This document shows, piece after piece, positions 55,184 through 63,996 of a stretch of 64,000 nucleotides of DNA (positions are counted from its first letter, which is position 1; every line of letters starts with the position of its first letter). The notes beneath the pieces are model-generated. The model searched no databases. It saw nothing but the letters and a program-made list of their open reading frames with translations, and was not told where the DNA came from. The translations under genes were made by a program, and so were the position numbers. The stretch is taken from contig CAYSTJ010000004.1 in NCBI GenBank assembly GCA_964434105.1, forward strand, positions 66,453 to 130,452, given 5' to 3'. The stretch comes from CAYNST01 sp964434105 (GTDB taxonomy: Bacteria > Pseudomonadota > Gammaproteobacteria > Pseudomonadales > Cellvibrionaceae).

Positions 55184-56827
55184 TCACTGGTAGCGATAGA
55201 GCTTCACCTTTTGCATTCCGAATATGCCGGGTACCAGCCGGACATGGCGCCCCTGATGGGTTTGGTCGCCGTTGTTCCAGAGCAGGTTTTTCCATTGCCC
55301 GTTATTAAACTCCACGCTTTCTGCAGAGACGATGCCGGCCTGCTCGTTCGGATTAACCGAATCAAACGTGATCGTGAGTCCGATACCTGCAAAAAGAAAT
55401 TCATCGTCGGACAACTGCATAACCATACCGCCGGCGGGAATATGCGGGCCACGTGACGTATCGCCGCTTTCATTGATGACGCCATCGGCCAGGGACGGCG
55501 GTGGCGCATTCTCGAAAGCGACGTTCATTTCATAATCGCCAAGGCGAACACGCTGCGGGGCTTTTTGTTGATCACTTATCTTAAGTAGCCCGCGCATGCG
55601 CCCATCGGCCTGATGCGCCAGAATAAGCGGCTCAAGTTGCTCAATCAGGCCATAACTTTCAGTCAACAGCTGCTCAGCCAGACCCGATATGGACTCAATG
55701 CCAAACGGACTAAAACCGATTGCGTTGTATTCGGCAAACGCCGCGAGCGCATTCACCGCGGCCGTCTCATTTCTAAGCGCCTCGGGAACGAACAACGGGT
55801 TGGCGCTTTCGGTATAGCGCTCGGCCCAATACGAAAAATTGGGAAAGTAAATATCCGGCGCAATAAAGTCTATTGATGGTGCGGCAGCGCGCCAAACGTC
55901 GATTAAATGGGGCAGGGGGCCGGCGCTAACGTACTGCCCGGGCTGATATCCCGGTCGGATCAGTGCGGCATTGACAAACATTGGCAGTGCATACTCCTTT
56001 TTGCCTGCTCGGGTCACCTGCTCGGTATAGTGCGCAAAATGCCAGGCCATAAAAAGCTCCTCGGTGTGCGCTGAGTCGCCGAAAACTTCTACCCAGCTTC
56101 CCTGCATTTTGTAACCTGACTTTGCCCACTGCGCGCCGAGCGTTGGCGCGAGGCGGCTTTTGTGCTTGTGCAGGTATTGCATAAGCTCCGCGGGCACTGG
56201 AGATTGGTAAAGTTCATTGGCCTTTTCACTGTACTCTCGGGCAGATTCGACCATGCCAATCTCGTTCTCTGGTTGTACCATGACGACGGTTTGATGCTTG
56301 TCGACACGCTTCACGTGGCGCATAAGTGCAGCAAAGGCGCGGGCATCGGCTTTGTAACTTTCCGCGTGAAACGGGGATAGAATCTCATATGCCCGCCCGT
56401 CTTTGTCTCGCGCGCGGGGAAACCGTTTGTAGTCCGTTTTTACCCACGGTGGCGCGTAAGAAGACATGCTGTTTTTCCAGCTCCCAAACCAGAGCAGCAC
56501 CAGCTTCATGTCGTGTTTGCGCGCCCGGTCAATCAACCCATCGACCAGGCTGAAATCGAACTTTCCCTCCTGGGGCTCAGAAAGGTCCCAGTAAACGGGC
56601 GCAAGAACCGTGTTCATATTTAGCGCCGCGAATTTGTCCCAGTATTGGTTGAGGTAGTCCAGATTGGAGGCGGTGGAATTGCCCAGCTCGCCGCCTCTGA
56701 TTAAAAAGGGTTGATTATTAACGATTAACTGCACTGCGTTGCCATTCTGCCGCAAGTGCGGCAGCGAGTCGGCCGCAGCGGCGGCGGTAAAAGCGGACAG
56801 GAGAACAAATACCAGTTTTTTAAGCAT
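55184..56827 (-). CDS. GH35 beta-galactosidase, exported
   Basis: The 547-residue product has a signal peptide (VFVLLSAFTAAAAA) and a GH35 catalytic barrel: FLIRGGELGNSTASNLDYL, FAALNMNTVLAPVYWDLSEP, acid/base Glu in MVQPENEIGM, nucleophile Glu in PLFVPEALRN, then a C-terminal beta domain of the DUF5597 type. It is like Cellvibrio japonicus Bgl35A, which removes galactose from xyloglucan side chains in the periplasm. A perfect palindrome at 57089-57106, 262 bp upstream of the start, is a likely LacI-type operator. Released galactose would enter the galT/galK pathway encoded nearby. Confidence 0.9.
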   Translation of the reverse strand: MLKKLVFVLLSAFTAAAAADSLPHLRQNGNAVQLIVNNQPFLIRGGELGNSTASNLDYLNQYWDKFAALNMNTVLAPVYWDLSEPQEGKFDFSLVDGLIDRARKHDMKLVLLWFGSWKNSMSSYAPPWVKTDYKRFPRARDKDGRAYEILSPFHAESYKADARAFAALMRHVKRVDKHQTVVMVQPENEIGMVESAREYSEKANELYQSPVPAELMQYLHKHKSRLAPTLGAQWAKSGYKMQGSWVEVFGDSAHTEELFMAWHFAHYTEQVTRAGKKEYALPMFVNAALIRPGYQPGQYVSAGPLPHLIDVWRAAAPSIDFIAPDIYFPNFSYWAERYTESANPLFVPEALRNETAAVNALAAFAEYNAIGFSPFGIESISGLAEQLLTESYGLIEQLEPLILAHQADGRMRGLLKISDQQKAPQRVRLGDYEMNVAFENAPPPSLADGVINESGDTSRGPHIPAGGMVMQLSDDEFLFAGIGLTITFDSVNPNEQAGIVSAESVEFNNGQWKNLLWNNGDQTHQGRHVRLVPGIFGMQKVKLYRYQ

Positions 56828-57088
56828 AAAATTCCCAATAGATCAGCGGGTTAAAAAAGTGTGCGTCTATAGCAATACGGCTTATTGAAGCCCGGAACCG
56901 TAAAACAGAACCGTAAATATCAGGTACCGTAACAGCTGCAACAAAGTTAAGCTAAGCGCTCCGCTGGTGATAAGTCCAGTGCGGTATGCCTTCCGATCTG
57001 GCGGCACTGCGGCGCCTCCGGTTCGCCAGTTTGCCGAGTATTGGACATTCGGGGCCTTGCGGGCCGTCCAGTCGGGTTAGAAGTATAT

Positions 57089-57106
57089 AGGGTAAACGTT
57101 TACCCT
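57089..57106. promoter_or_regulatory. LacI-type operator upstream of the GH35 gene
   Basis: AGGGTAAACGTTTACCCT is a perfect 18-bp palindrome with a central CG, as LacI/GalR-family repressors bind. A near-copy lies before galT at 58481-58496. The nearby LacI-type gene at 57236 is the likely regulator. Confidence 0.8.
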
Positions 57107-57235
57107 GCATGTTATCGGTCTTTTGCCTGCCGGGTGCTGCGCGAGTTCTCATTTTTGTTGCGGCAGGTAAGTGCGGCCGTCAGGTTGGGCCGTGGAATAG
57201 TGGGGGCCTGAATAGTGGGGGCGGTTGTGGGTCGT

Positions 57236-58279
57236 TTAGCGGTCACGGCTGGCGTGGGTTGCGCCTGTGCTGTTGCGCTGGAATTTAATCACTGACTCCC
57301 GTTTGACGACCGTGGCGGCGTACTTGAAGGTAATGCCCGGCTCCGGCCTTTCACCGGCGGCGTATCGCAGGGCAAGTTCAGCGGCTCGCATGGCCATTAC
57401 CTCAATCGGATAACGCAATGTCGTTAGCTTTGGCCGGCAATACTTTGCCAGGAGCACATCGTCGTAACCAATAACGGAAACGGCATTGGGGACATCAATA
57501 TTGTGGTCCAGTAGAGTGCTCATGGCGCCAGACGCCATGGCATCGTTGTAGGCCATGATCGCCGTAAATTCGAGGCCTTTTGCCAGTAGATTCTGCACAG
57601 CTGTTTCGCCGCCTTCCTGGTCGGGCGTGCTGAATTCAATGCACGAATCCGGCAGTTCGATACCCAGCTCCGCTAACGCTTCGCGTATACCCTGAATGCG
57701 CTGGCCGGGGTCTTCAATTTGATACTTGCTGCTGATGACGGCGACCTTCCTGTGACCCTGATTGGCGATATATCTCGCCATAGTGCGCCCGCCAGCGACA
57801 TTGTCGTGCCATACGCAGCGGTGGGCAATTTCCGGGATGTAGCGATTAATCAGAACAAAACCGGGTACCTGGCCGGCGAAGTTGATGAGCGCATCGTTAT
57901 CCAGCGCCTTGCTGTGGACGACCATGGCCTCACATCGGTGCTCCAGCAGGGTTTCTATTGCCCTGCGCTCTGTATCCTGCTGGATGGACCCGGCACTCAT
58001 CAGTATTTGGACATTCTGCGGTCGGGCGACCCGCTCAATACCGTGGGCGAGGGTTGCAAAGAAAGGGTCACGCAACTCGGCCAGCACAACACCCAGCGAC
58101 GCGCTGCGCCGGGTTACCAGTGCGCGGGCATTGGCATTGGGGCGGTAACCCATCGCTGCCATGGTTTGTTTAACGCGCTCGCGCGTCGCGGCGCCCACTT
58201 TGGGGCCGTCGTTAATCACGCGAGACACGGTAGCCAGCGATACACCGGCCGCTGTCGCGATATCTTTGATTGTCGCCAT
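57236..58279 (-). CDS. LacI/GalR-family transcriptional regulator
   Basis: The 347-residue protein has the N-terminal helix-turn-helix (IKDIATAAGVSLATVSRVIN) with hinge, and a periplasmic-binding-protein-like effector domain (SLGVVLAELRDPFFATLAHG, VPGFVLINRYIPEIAHRCVW, VISSKYQIEDPGQRIQGIRE, AIMAYNDAMASGAMSTLLDH, VIGYDDVLLAKYCRPKLTTL). It lies between the GH35 gene and galT, and each of the two has a near-identical palindromic operator. Galactose or a derivative is the likely inducer (inference). Confidence 0.92.
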   Translation of the reverse strand: MATIKDIATAAGVSLATVSRVINDGPKVGAATRERVKQTMAAMGYRPNANARALVTRRSASLGVVLAELRDPFFATLAHGIERVARPQNVQILMSAGSIQQDTERRAIETLLEHRCEAMVVHSKALDNDALINFAGQVPGFVLINRYIPEIAHRCVWHDNVAGGRTMARYIANQGHRKVAVISSKYQIEDPGQRIQGIREALAELGIELPDSCIEFSTPDQEGGETAVQNLLAKGLEFTAIMAYNDAMASGAMSTLLDHNIDVPNAVSVIGYDDVLLAKYCRPKLTTLRYPIEVMAMRAAELALRYAAGERPEPGITFKYAATVVKRESVIKFQRNSTGATHASRDR

Positions 58280-58480
58280 GTCCAGACCTGCTTTCTAAAG
58301 GCCGGCGCCCGCTTCACTTGCTCTGGCCGCGCCTGATTTCGCTGCCAAGATAGCAGATTCCCCGGGGAGTCGCAGCTGGCTTTACCGGGTGCAACTGGCT
58401 TTATCGCGTGTAACTGGCATGCCCCCCCCCGGCGGCTGCCGTCGGACCCGGTGGGTCGATAGTGAGACTTGTTATTGGAA

Positions 58481-58496
58481 GGGTAAACGTTTTACC
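58481..58496. promoter_or_regulatory. LacI-type operator before galT
   Basis: GGGTAAACGTTTTACC is a palindrome with 7 of 8 matching half-site bases, nearly identical to the perfect operator at 57089-57106. It lies between the start of the LacI-type gene and galT, and could control both. Confidence 0.75.
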
Positions 58497-58582
58497 ATTG
58501 GCATAGCGTTTTAACGGGCGTGGTCTTTTACGGCAGTAGCGCCGCAGATCGGCGCGTACCCGGCAGTGACAGGTTGAACGAT

Positions 58583-59632
58583 ATGTCGAATGAATTTAAG
58601 GTCGCCGACTATCCGCATCGGCGGCTTAATCCAATGACCGGCGACTGGGTGCTTGTGTCGCCTCATCGGTCAGAGCGTCCATGGCAAGGGCAGGCGGAGG
58701 CGTTACCGATCGACAGGCCGCCGACATTCGACCCGACCTGCTACCTGTGCCCCGGTAACATCAGAGTCAACGGGAAGCGTAACCCGGAGTACGCATCGGT
58801 TTATGTGTTCAGCAATGATTTTGCCGCGCTGAGAGACGCCGTCCCCGACGATTTCAGTGATGATCCGCTGTTTACGATGAGAGCGGCGCAAGGGTGTAGC
58901 CGGGTGATCTGCTTTTCTCCCGACCACAGCAAAACCCTGCCGGAACTCTCTCAGCAAGCGCTTGAAGATGTTGTTGCCTGCTGGAAGTCACAGACGGCAG
59001 AACTGGGAAGCCGGTATCAATGGGTACAGGTATTCGAAAATAAAGGTGCGGTGATGGGGTGTTCAAATGCGCACCCCCATGGGCAGATCTGGGCCCAGAA
59101 CGAACTGCCGACAATGGCTGTCCGCAAACAGAAGTGCTTCTCTGCCTATATGAAACGGCACTGCGGTAACCTGCTCATGGACTATGCGGCCCGGGAGCAG
59201 GCAATTGGACAGCGCGTCGTTTGCGAGAACGGCCACTGGCTGGTGGTGGTTCCCTATTGGGCGGCGTGGCCCTTCGAAACGCTATTGTTGCCGAAATTTG
59301 CCGTTGCCTATATGAGCGATCTGACATCGCAACAGTCGAAGACGCTGGTCGATATCATACGTCGCATCACCACCGCTTACGATAATCTGTTCAGGATTTC
59401 TTTCCCCTATTCCATGGGTTGGCACGGTGCGCCTTATGATGGTCGCAATCATCCGGAGTGGAATCTCCACGCGCACTTTTTCCCGCCACTGTTGCGCTCC
59501 GCAAGCGTCAAAAAATTTATGGTCGGTTACGAGATGCTGGCCGAGGCGCAGCGGGATCTTACGCCGGAGCAAGCGGCCCAGACTCTGCAGTCACTGCCGC
59601 CTGAACATTACAAAAGCGGAGCAAAAGGGTGA
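58583..59632 (+). CDS. galT: Galactose-1-phosphate uridylyltransferase
   Basis: GalT exchanges UMP between UDP-glucose and galactose-1-phosphate in the Leloir pathway. The 349-residue product has HRRLNPMTGDWVLVSPHR, the zinc-binding CYLCPGNIRVNG, and the catalytic CSNAHPHGQIWAQNELP with its HPH active site. A longer frame exists upstream, but ATG 58583 gives the standard MSNEFKVADYPHRR start. It overlaps the galK frame (TGA within GTGACG) and lies downstream of a LacI-type operator. Confidence 0.96.
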   Translation: MSNEFKVADYPHRRLNPMTGDWVLVSPHRSERPWQGQAEALPIDRPPTFDPTCYLCPGNIRVNGKRNPEYASVYVFSNDFAALRDAVPDDFSDDPLFTMRAAQGCSRVICFSPDHSKTLPELSQQALEDVVACWKSQTAELGSRYQWVQVFENKGAVMGCSNAHPHGQIWAQNELPTMAVRKQKCFSAYMKRHCGNLLMDYAAREQAIGQRVVCENGHWLVVVPYWAAWPFETLLLPKFAVAYMSDLTSQQSKTLVDIIRRITTAYDNLFRISFPYSMGWHGAPYDGRNHPEWNLHAHFFPPLLRSASVKKFMVGYEMLAEAQRDLTPEQAAQTLQSLPPEHYKSGAKG

Positions 59633-59634
59633 CG

Positions 59635-60765
59635 ATGGGGAACCTGAAGCGTGTATTTCAGCTGCACTTCGGCCGCCTGCCCCGCGTAGTCGTGACGGCG
59701 CCGGGGCGGGTCAATCTCATTGGCGAACACACTGATTACAATCAGGGCTATGTATTGCCTGCGGCGATTAATTTCGCGACCCGCGTCGTTGCTGCCGCGC
59801 GCAATGATCGCAATGTTAACGTGATTGCCATGGACTACGGCAACAAGCGCAATTGCTTTCGCCTGGATGACATACCGTTTGATCAAAGCGATCGCTGGAG
59901 CAACTACGTGCGCGGTGTGTTGCGGGCACTACAAAAACACCATGCCATCGGTGGGGCCGATTTGCTGATTACCGGCAATGTGCCACAAGGGGCGGGGTTG
60001 AGTTCGTCGGCGTCTCTGGAGATTGCAGTTTTGAAAGCGTTTTCCGATCTATATCAGCTGGAGCTGGATGGGATAGCAGCGGCCCTGCTGGGGCAGCAAG
60101 CGGAGAATGAATTTGTCGGCTGTGCCTGCGGAATCATGGATCAGCTGGTATCGGCAATGGGTCGGGACCGGCATGCGTTGCTGCTGGACTGCCAGTCGCT
60201 GGCGTTTCGCACCACGCCGATCCCGCCCGATTATCAGCTCGTCATCGTCAACTCCAATATCCGGCGCGGCCTTGTCGGCGGTGAGTACAACGCGCGTAGA
60301 CAACAGTGCGAGCAAGCGGCAACCGTCATGGGTGTGGCCTCACTGCGGCAGGTCGATCTGGCTATGCTGCGGTACCATCAAAAGTCGATGACCGACACGA
60401 TTTATCGACGCGCGCATCACGTGGTTACCGAAAACCAGCGGACGCTTGACCTTTTCGCGGCACTTGAATCCGGGCAGAACCAACGCATTGCCGAGCTGAT
60501 GTGGCGTTCTCACCAATCCATGCGCGACGATTTTGAGATCACCGTGCCGCCTGTCGATCACCTGGTCGAATTGATTCAGGCGGTGCTGGGTGAACAAGGC
60601 GGCGCAAGAATGACCGGCGGGGGATTCGGAGGCTGCGTTGTGGTGCTGGCTCCACAAGACGCGGTGTCTGCAATTTTGGACGCCGTGGAGCGGCAGTACC
60701 AGCCGGGTGCCGGAATTGGGGCAACCGTCTACATTTGCACAGCGGAAAAAGGCGCGTTCGTATAA
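59635..60765 (+). CDS. galK: Galactokinase
   Basis: GalK phosphorylates galactose to galactose-1-phosphate. The 376-residue GHMP kinase has the galactokinase signature GRVNLIGEHTDYNQGYVLPA, the phosphate-binding GNVPQGAGLSSSASLEIA, CGIMDQLVSAMGR and the C-terminal RMTGGGFGGCVVVL. A GTG start at 59629 overlaps the galT stop; the ATG at 59635, spaced after AAAAGGG, is the better start. It is followed by a miniature repeat and then the sugar symporter. Confidence 0.96.
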   Translation: MGNLKRVFQLHFGRLPRVVVTAPGRVNLIGEHTDYNQGYVLPAAINFATRVVAAARNDRNVNVIAMDYGNKRNCFRLDDIPFDQSDRWSNYVRGVLRALQKHHAIGGADLLITGNVPQGAGLSSSASLEIAVLKAFSDLYQLELDGIAAALLGQQAENEFVGCACGIMDQLVSAMGRDRHALLLDCQSLAFRTTPIPPDYQLVIVNSNIRRGLVGGEYNARRQQCEQAATVMGVASLRQVDLAMLRYHQKSMTDTIYRRAHHVVTENQRTLDLFAALESGQNQRIAELMWRSHQSMRDDFEITVPPVDHLVELIQAVLGEQGGARMTGGGFGGCVVVLAPQDAVSAILDAVERQYQPGAGIGATVYICTAEKGAFV

Positions 60766-60793
60766 GCCGGCCATGATCGGACAAAAATTAATG

Positions 60794-61023
60794 GTAACTA
60801 TTCAGCGCATATCGCAGCTGTTCAGATTGCGTCCGGATTTGTTCAGAGCAAGGCGAAAAATGTGAGTTTACGCATGTCAATATGCCGCGCATCCTGCGCG
60901 TCGCCCTACGGGCCGCCTGGCCAGGCGTTCAAACCTGTTGCCGGCAGGTTTGTGACCATTTTTTAACGGCGCTTTCATTTGTAAGTGCAGGGGCAAATCG
61001 GGGCGTAAGCTGAATCGTTACAA
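60794..61023 (+). mobile_element. GTAAC-type miniature repeat, copy B, between galK and the symporter
   Basis: A 230-bp copy with left end GTAACTATTCAGCGCA and right end GCTGAATCGTTAC. The core TTCAGAGCAAGGCGAAAA is intact. It sits in the galT-galK-symporter transcription unit with 32 bp before the symporter ATG. Flanks show no target duplication. Confidence 0.82.
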
Positions 61024-61054
61024 AATAATAAGGCGGATTTGAAGGTTAGGCTCT

Positions 61055-62617
61055 ATGAATATGCACCCGGTGGATTTAACGGTTTTTACACTCTACGTAT
61101 TGACGATCATCGGCATAGCCTGGTGGGTATCGAGAGAAAAAGGGGGGCATCACAAGAGCGCCAACGACTACTTTCTCGCCGGAAACAGCCTGCCGTGGTG
61201 GGCCATTGGCGCATCGCTGATTGCAGCAAACATATCCGCAGAGCAAATCATCGGTATGTCGGGTTCGGGATATGTGATCGGACTCGGTATTGCCTCGTAC
61301 GAGTGGATGGCGGCGCTTACGCTGATAGTTGTGGGCAAGTATTTCTTACCGATTTTCCTGCAACGCAGAATATACACGATGCCGCAATTCCTGGAGCAGC
61401 GTTACGACTACCGTGTTCGCGCTGTGATGGCCGTTTTCTGGCTGGGTGTTTATGTGTTTGTCAACCTGACCGCGGTGCTTTGGCTCGGCGCTTTGGCCAT
61501 TAATACAATCGCCGGTGTTGATGGGTACCACGGTATGCTGTTTTTGGCAGCGTTTTCGCTGGTTTACTCGATTTATGGCGGCCTGAAGGCTGTCGCCATG
61601 ACCGACGTGATCCAGGTGGTGCTGTTGGTGGTCGGTGGTCTGTTTCTGACTTATTCTGTGCTAGCGTTGCTGGGCGATGGAAGTGGTGCCTGGCGCGGTT
61701 TTGTCGCTCTGACACAAGCGCTGCCGGAAAAGTTCGATATGATCCTCGCGCCCTCCCACAGCCACTATGGCGACCTGCCCGGCCTGTCGGTGCTGGTTGG
61801 GGGATTGTGGATCATGAACCTGTCCTACTGGGGGTTCAATCAATACATCATTCAGCGTGCCCTGGCGGCCAAAGATCTGCAGGAAGCGCAAAAGGGGATT
61901 GTATTTGCGGCATTTTTAAAATTGTTGATGCCGCTGATCATTGTGGTGCCGGGTATTGCGGCAGTCTTGTTGGTGCCGGATCTCCAATATGCTGACAACG
62001 CCTATCCGTCCCTGCTCAACCTGATGCCAATAGGCTTGAAAGGGCTGATCTTCGCTGCACTGGTGGCCGCCATCGTCTCTTCCATTGCCTCTATGACAAA
62101 CAGTATCTCCACCATTTTCACCATGGATCTGTACGCCAGCCGGTGGCCATTGAAAAGCCAGCGTCATTATGTGCTGGTAGGTCGTATTGTCAGCGTCCTG
62201 GCGTTGCTTATTGCCATGCTGGCGGCGCGGCCGTTGTTGGGACAGTTCGAGCAGTCTTATCAGTATATTCAGGAGTTCACCGGGTTCTTTACGCCGGGCA
62301 TCGTATCCCTGTTCCTTTTGGGCATGTTCTGGAAGCGTACAACAGCGAACGCCGGGCTCGTTGCGGCAATAGGCTCGGCGGCCTTTAGCGTCGCCTTCAA
62401 GCTGCTGTGGCCAGAGCTGCCGTTTATGGACAGGGTAGGCGTCGTGTTTATTTTGTGTATGCTGGCGGCAGTGGTGGTGTCCCTCTGCGGGAAGAAGCCG
62501 AGCCGGGAGCATGCGGTGGAACTGTCTGATATCAGTTTTGCGACGACGTCCGGCTTCAACCTGTCGGCTGTGGCCGTGATGATAATACTGACGGCGTTCT
62601 ACACCGCCTGGTGGTAG
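61055..62617 (+). CDS. Sodium/sugar symporter, SSS family (SglT-type)
   Basis: The 520-residue protein has about 14 membrane helices in the solute:sodium symporter pattern: WWAIGASLIAANISAEQIIG near residue 50, YGGLKAVAMTDVIQVVLLV, YWGFNQYIIQRALAAKD, and IVSSIASMTNSISTIFTMDL at the conserved sodium site. It closely resembles sodium/glucose and sodium/galactose cotransporters of the Vibrio SglT type. Following galT and galK, it very likely imports galactose. The start ATGAATATG at 61055 has AAGGTTAGG upstream; one other ATG follows two codons later. Confidence 0.92.
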   Translation: MNMHPVDLTVFTLYVLTIIGIAWWVSREKGGHHKSANDYFLAGNSLPWWAIGASLIAANISAEQIIGMSGSGYVIGLGIASYEWMAALTLIVVGKYFLPIFLQRRIYTMPQFLEQRYDYRVRAVMAVFWLGVYVFVNLTAVLWLGALAINTIAGVDGYHGMLFLAAFSLVYSIYGGLKAVAMTDVIQVVLLVVGGLFLTYSVLALLGDGSGAWRGFVALTQALPEKFDMILAPSHSHYGDLPGLSVLVGGLWIMNLSYWGFNQYIIQRALAAKDLQEAQKGIVFAAFLKLLMPLIIVVPGIAAVLLVPDLQYADNAYPSLLNLMPIGLKGLIFAALVAAIVSSIASMTNSISTIFTMDLYASRWPLKSQRHYVLVGRIVSVLALLIAMLAARPLLGQFEQSYQYIQEFTGFFTPGIVSLFLLGMFWKRTTANAGLVAAIGSAAFSVAFKLLWPELPFMDRVGVVFILCMLAAVVVSLCGKKPSREHAVELSDISFATTSGFNLSAVAVMIILTAFYTAWW

Positions 62618-62852
62618 TGCTGCGCGCCTCCGGATTCGCTGTCGGGAAATCGATCACCATACTTCGGCTCTGTGCCTGAAACGCCAGATGATGCCGGCCA
62701 GTCAAAACACTCGTCGTGCCGCAGGGTCCCCCGGAGCACAGCTTTCTGGTAGGATGCGGCGCAACCCTGATATCCTGGCGCGCTGAAGCAACAGGGCATA
62801 GCCGGTAATCAGCGCAATGAGCAGAGCCGACACATCGGAATGTTTAAAAGAG

Positions 62853-63073
62853 GTTAACTATTGAGCTCACGCCTCAATTTGCCCCTGTGCCTACAAATGA
62901 AAGCTGCGCAAAAAGATGGTCGCAAACCTGTCGGTAGCAGGTTTGAGTGCCTGGCCCGGTGGGTGAAGCGCAGGATGCGCGACGTATTGACATGAGTAAA
63001 CTCACACTTTTCGCCTTGCTCTGAACAAACCTGGTCGCAAACTGATCAGTTACGACACGAGCTGAATACTGAC
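62853..63073 (-). mobile_element. GTAAC-type miniature repeat, copy E
   Basis: A 221-bp copy with left end GTTAACTATTGAGCTCACG and right end the inverse of GTCAGTATTCAGCTCGTG. It is flanked by TAAAAGAG and TAAAATAT, 6 of 8 alike, possibly a worn target duplication. It ends 8 bp before the next gene and may supply part of its upstream region. Confidence 0.8.
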
Positions 63074-63081
63074 TAAAATAT

Positions 63082-63996
63082 ATGAAAAAAATCGCCAGCA
63101 AAGTTGCCAAAATTCTCCGCAAAGAAGCCGCCAGTTCTCTCGTTTCCCTGGAAGCATATAAAGAGTCCCGGCGCTATGCAACGGAGGCAGCGGCCTCCAT
63201 TCGACACATGGATGCCTTGATAGAAAAAGGGTACCAACCGGTACATGCTGCCTATTTACATACCCAGAACCTGCTGTCAGTGCTGCTGGAGTTGCTGTTG
63301 ATGCTGCCGGCGCTGGATCGCTTTAATCAGGCTCTGGGTACCGCTGAAGAAGAATATATGCCGAGTGGCCCTCCACAGAGTTCTGTGACCACATCCTATT
63401 TTGTTTCGTGGTCGTCATTTGATCTGGCTATCGGACTGCAGAAAGAGACACTGACATCGATAACCCTGGACTTGAAGGATATTTTAAAGTTGTCTCCGGA
63501 AATCGTGTCGTTAATGGAATACTTCAACCAATCCCGCATGGGTATTTATGAGCACAGCGGTTTTGATCAGGAATGCATTCGCTTGCGAGATATCAACACT
63601 CAGCGATCTGTAAGTGTATTCAACCCGTCAGGGTATCGGGGTACGCCTGGCGAACTCTGGTTTGTCAGGTTGTTGCCCAACCCTGTAGCGCCGGAAGACA
63701 AATGCATTTGCTTTACCACACCCTACGTATTGACTGCAACACGAAGCGAGTGGGAGGCGTTTTTCCAACGCGGCGTATGGCGCAAACAGCAGCGATGGAG
63801 CGAAGAACAGCAATTAAAGTACGGCCTTACGCCCTGTTCGTGGATGGAATACATACATCAGGCCTATTTGGGTATCAATAACGAATTTACCGCTATATTT
63901 TTGGCCGGAGTGCCCGATCTCGGGCGGACACGCCCGCATTTCAGTGCGATGTATCCCGCCAGACTACCCGAAGCGAGTGGTTTTTCGGGGGTGTAG
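63082..63996 (+). CDS. Hypothetical protein of unknown function
   Basis: No family is recognised. The 304-residue product starts MKKIASKVAKILRKEAASSL, with no signal peptide or membrane segment. It has helical stretches (VLLELLLMLPALDRFNQAL, KETLTSITLDLKDILKLSPE) and later Trp/Tyr-rich segments (TPGELWFVRLLPNPV, RSEWEAFFQRGVWRKQQRW, DLGRTRPHFSAMYPARL). It looks cytoplasmic. Its start lies 8 bp after copy E of the miniature repeat, so its promoter or ribosome-binding site is within or next to the element. The TAG is at 63994-63996, so the gene is complete. Confidence 0.7.
   Translation: MKKIASKVAKILRKEAASSLVSLEAYKESRRYATEAAASIRHMDALIEKGYQPVHAAYLHTQNLLSVLLELLLMLPALDRFNQALGTAEEEYMPSGPPQSSVTTSYFVSWSSFDLAIGLQKETLTSITLDLKDILKLSPEIVSLMEYFNQSRMGIYEHSGFDQECIRLRDINTQRSVSVFNPSGYRGTPGELWFVRLLPNPVAPEDKCICFTTPYVLTATRSEWEAFFQRGVWRKQQRWSEEQQLKYGLTPCSWMEYIHQAYLGINNEFTAIFLAGVPDLGRTRPHFSAMYPARLPEASGFSGV

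Noticed and set aside
62874..63122. Short open frames inside the miniature repeats sharing FVQSKAK-like peptides
   Set aside because: The shared peptide only reflects the shared DNA core; frames differ in start and end between copies and have no ribosome-binding site.
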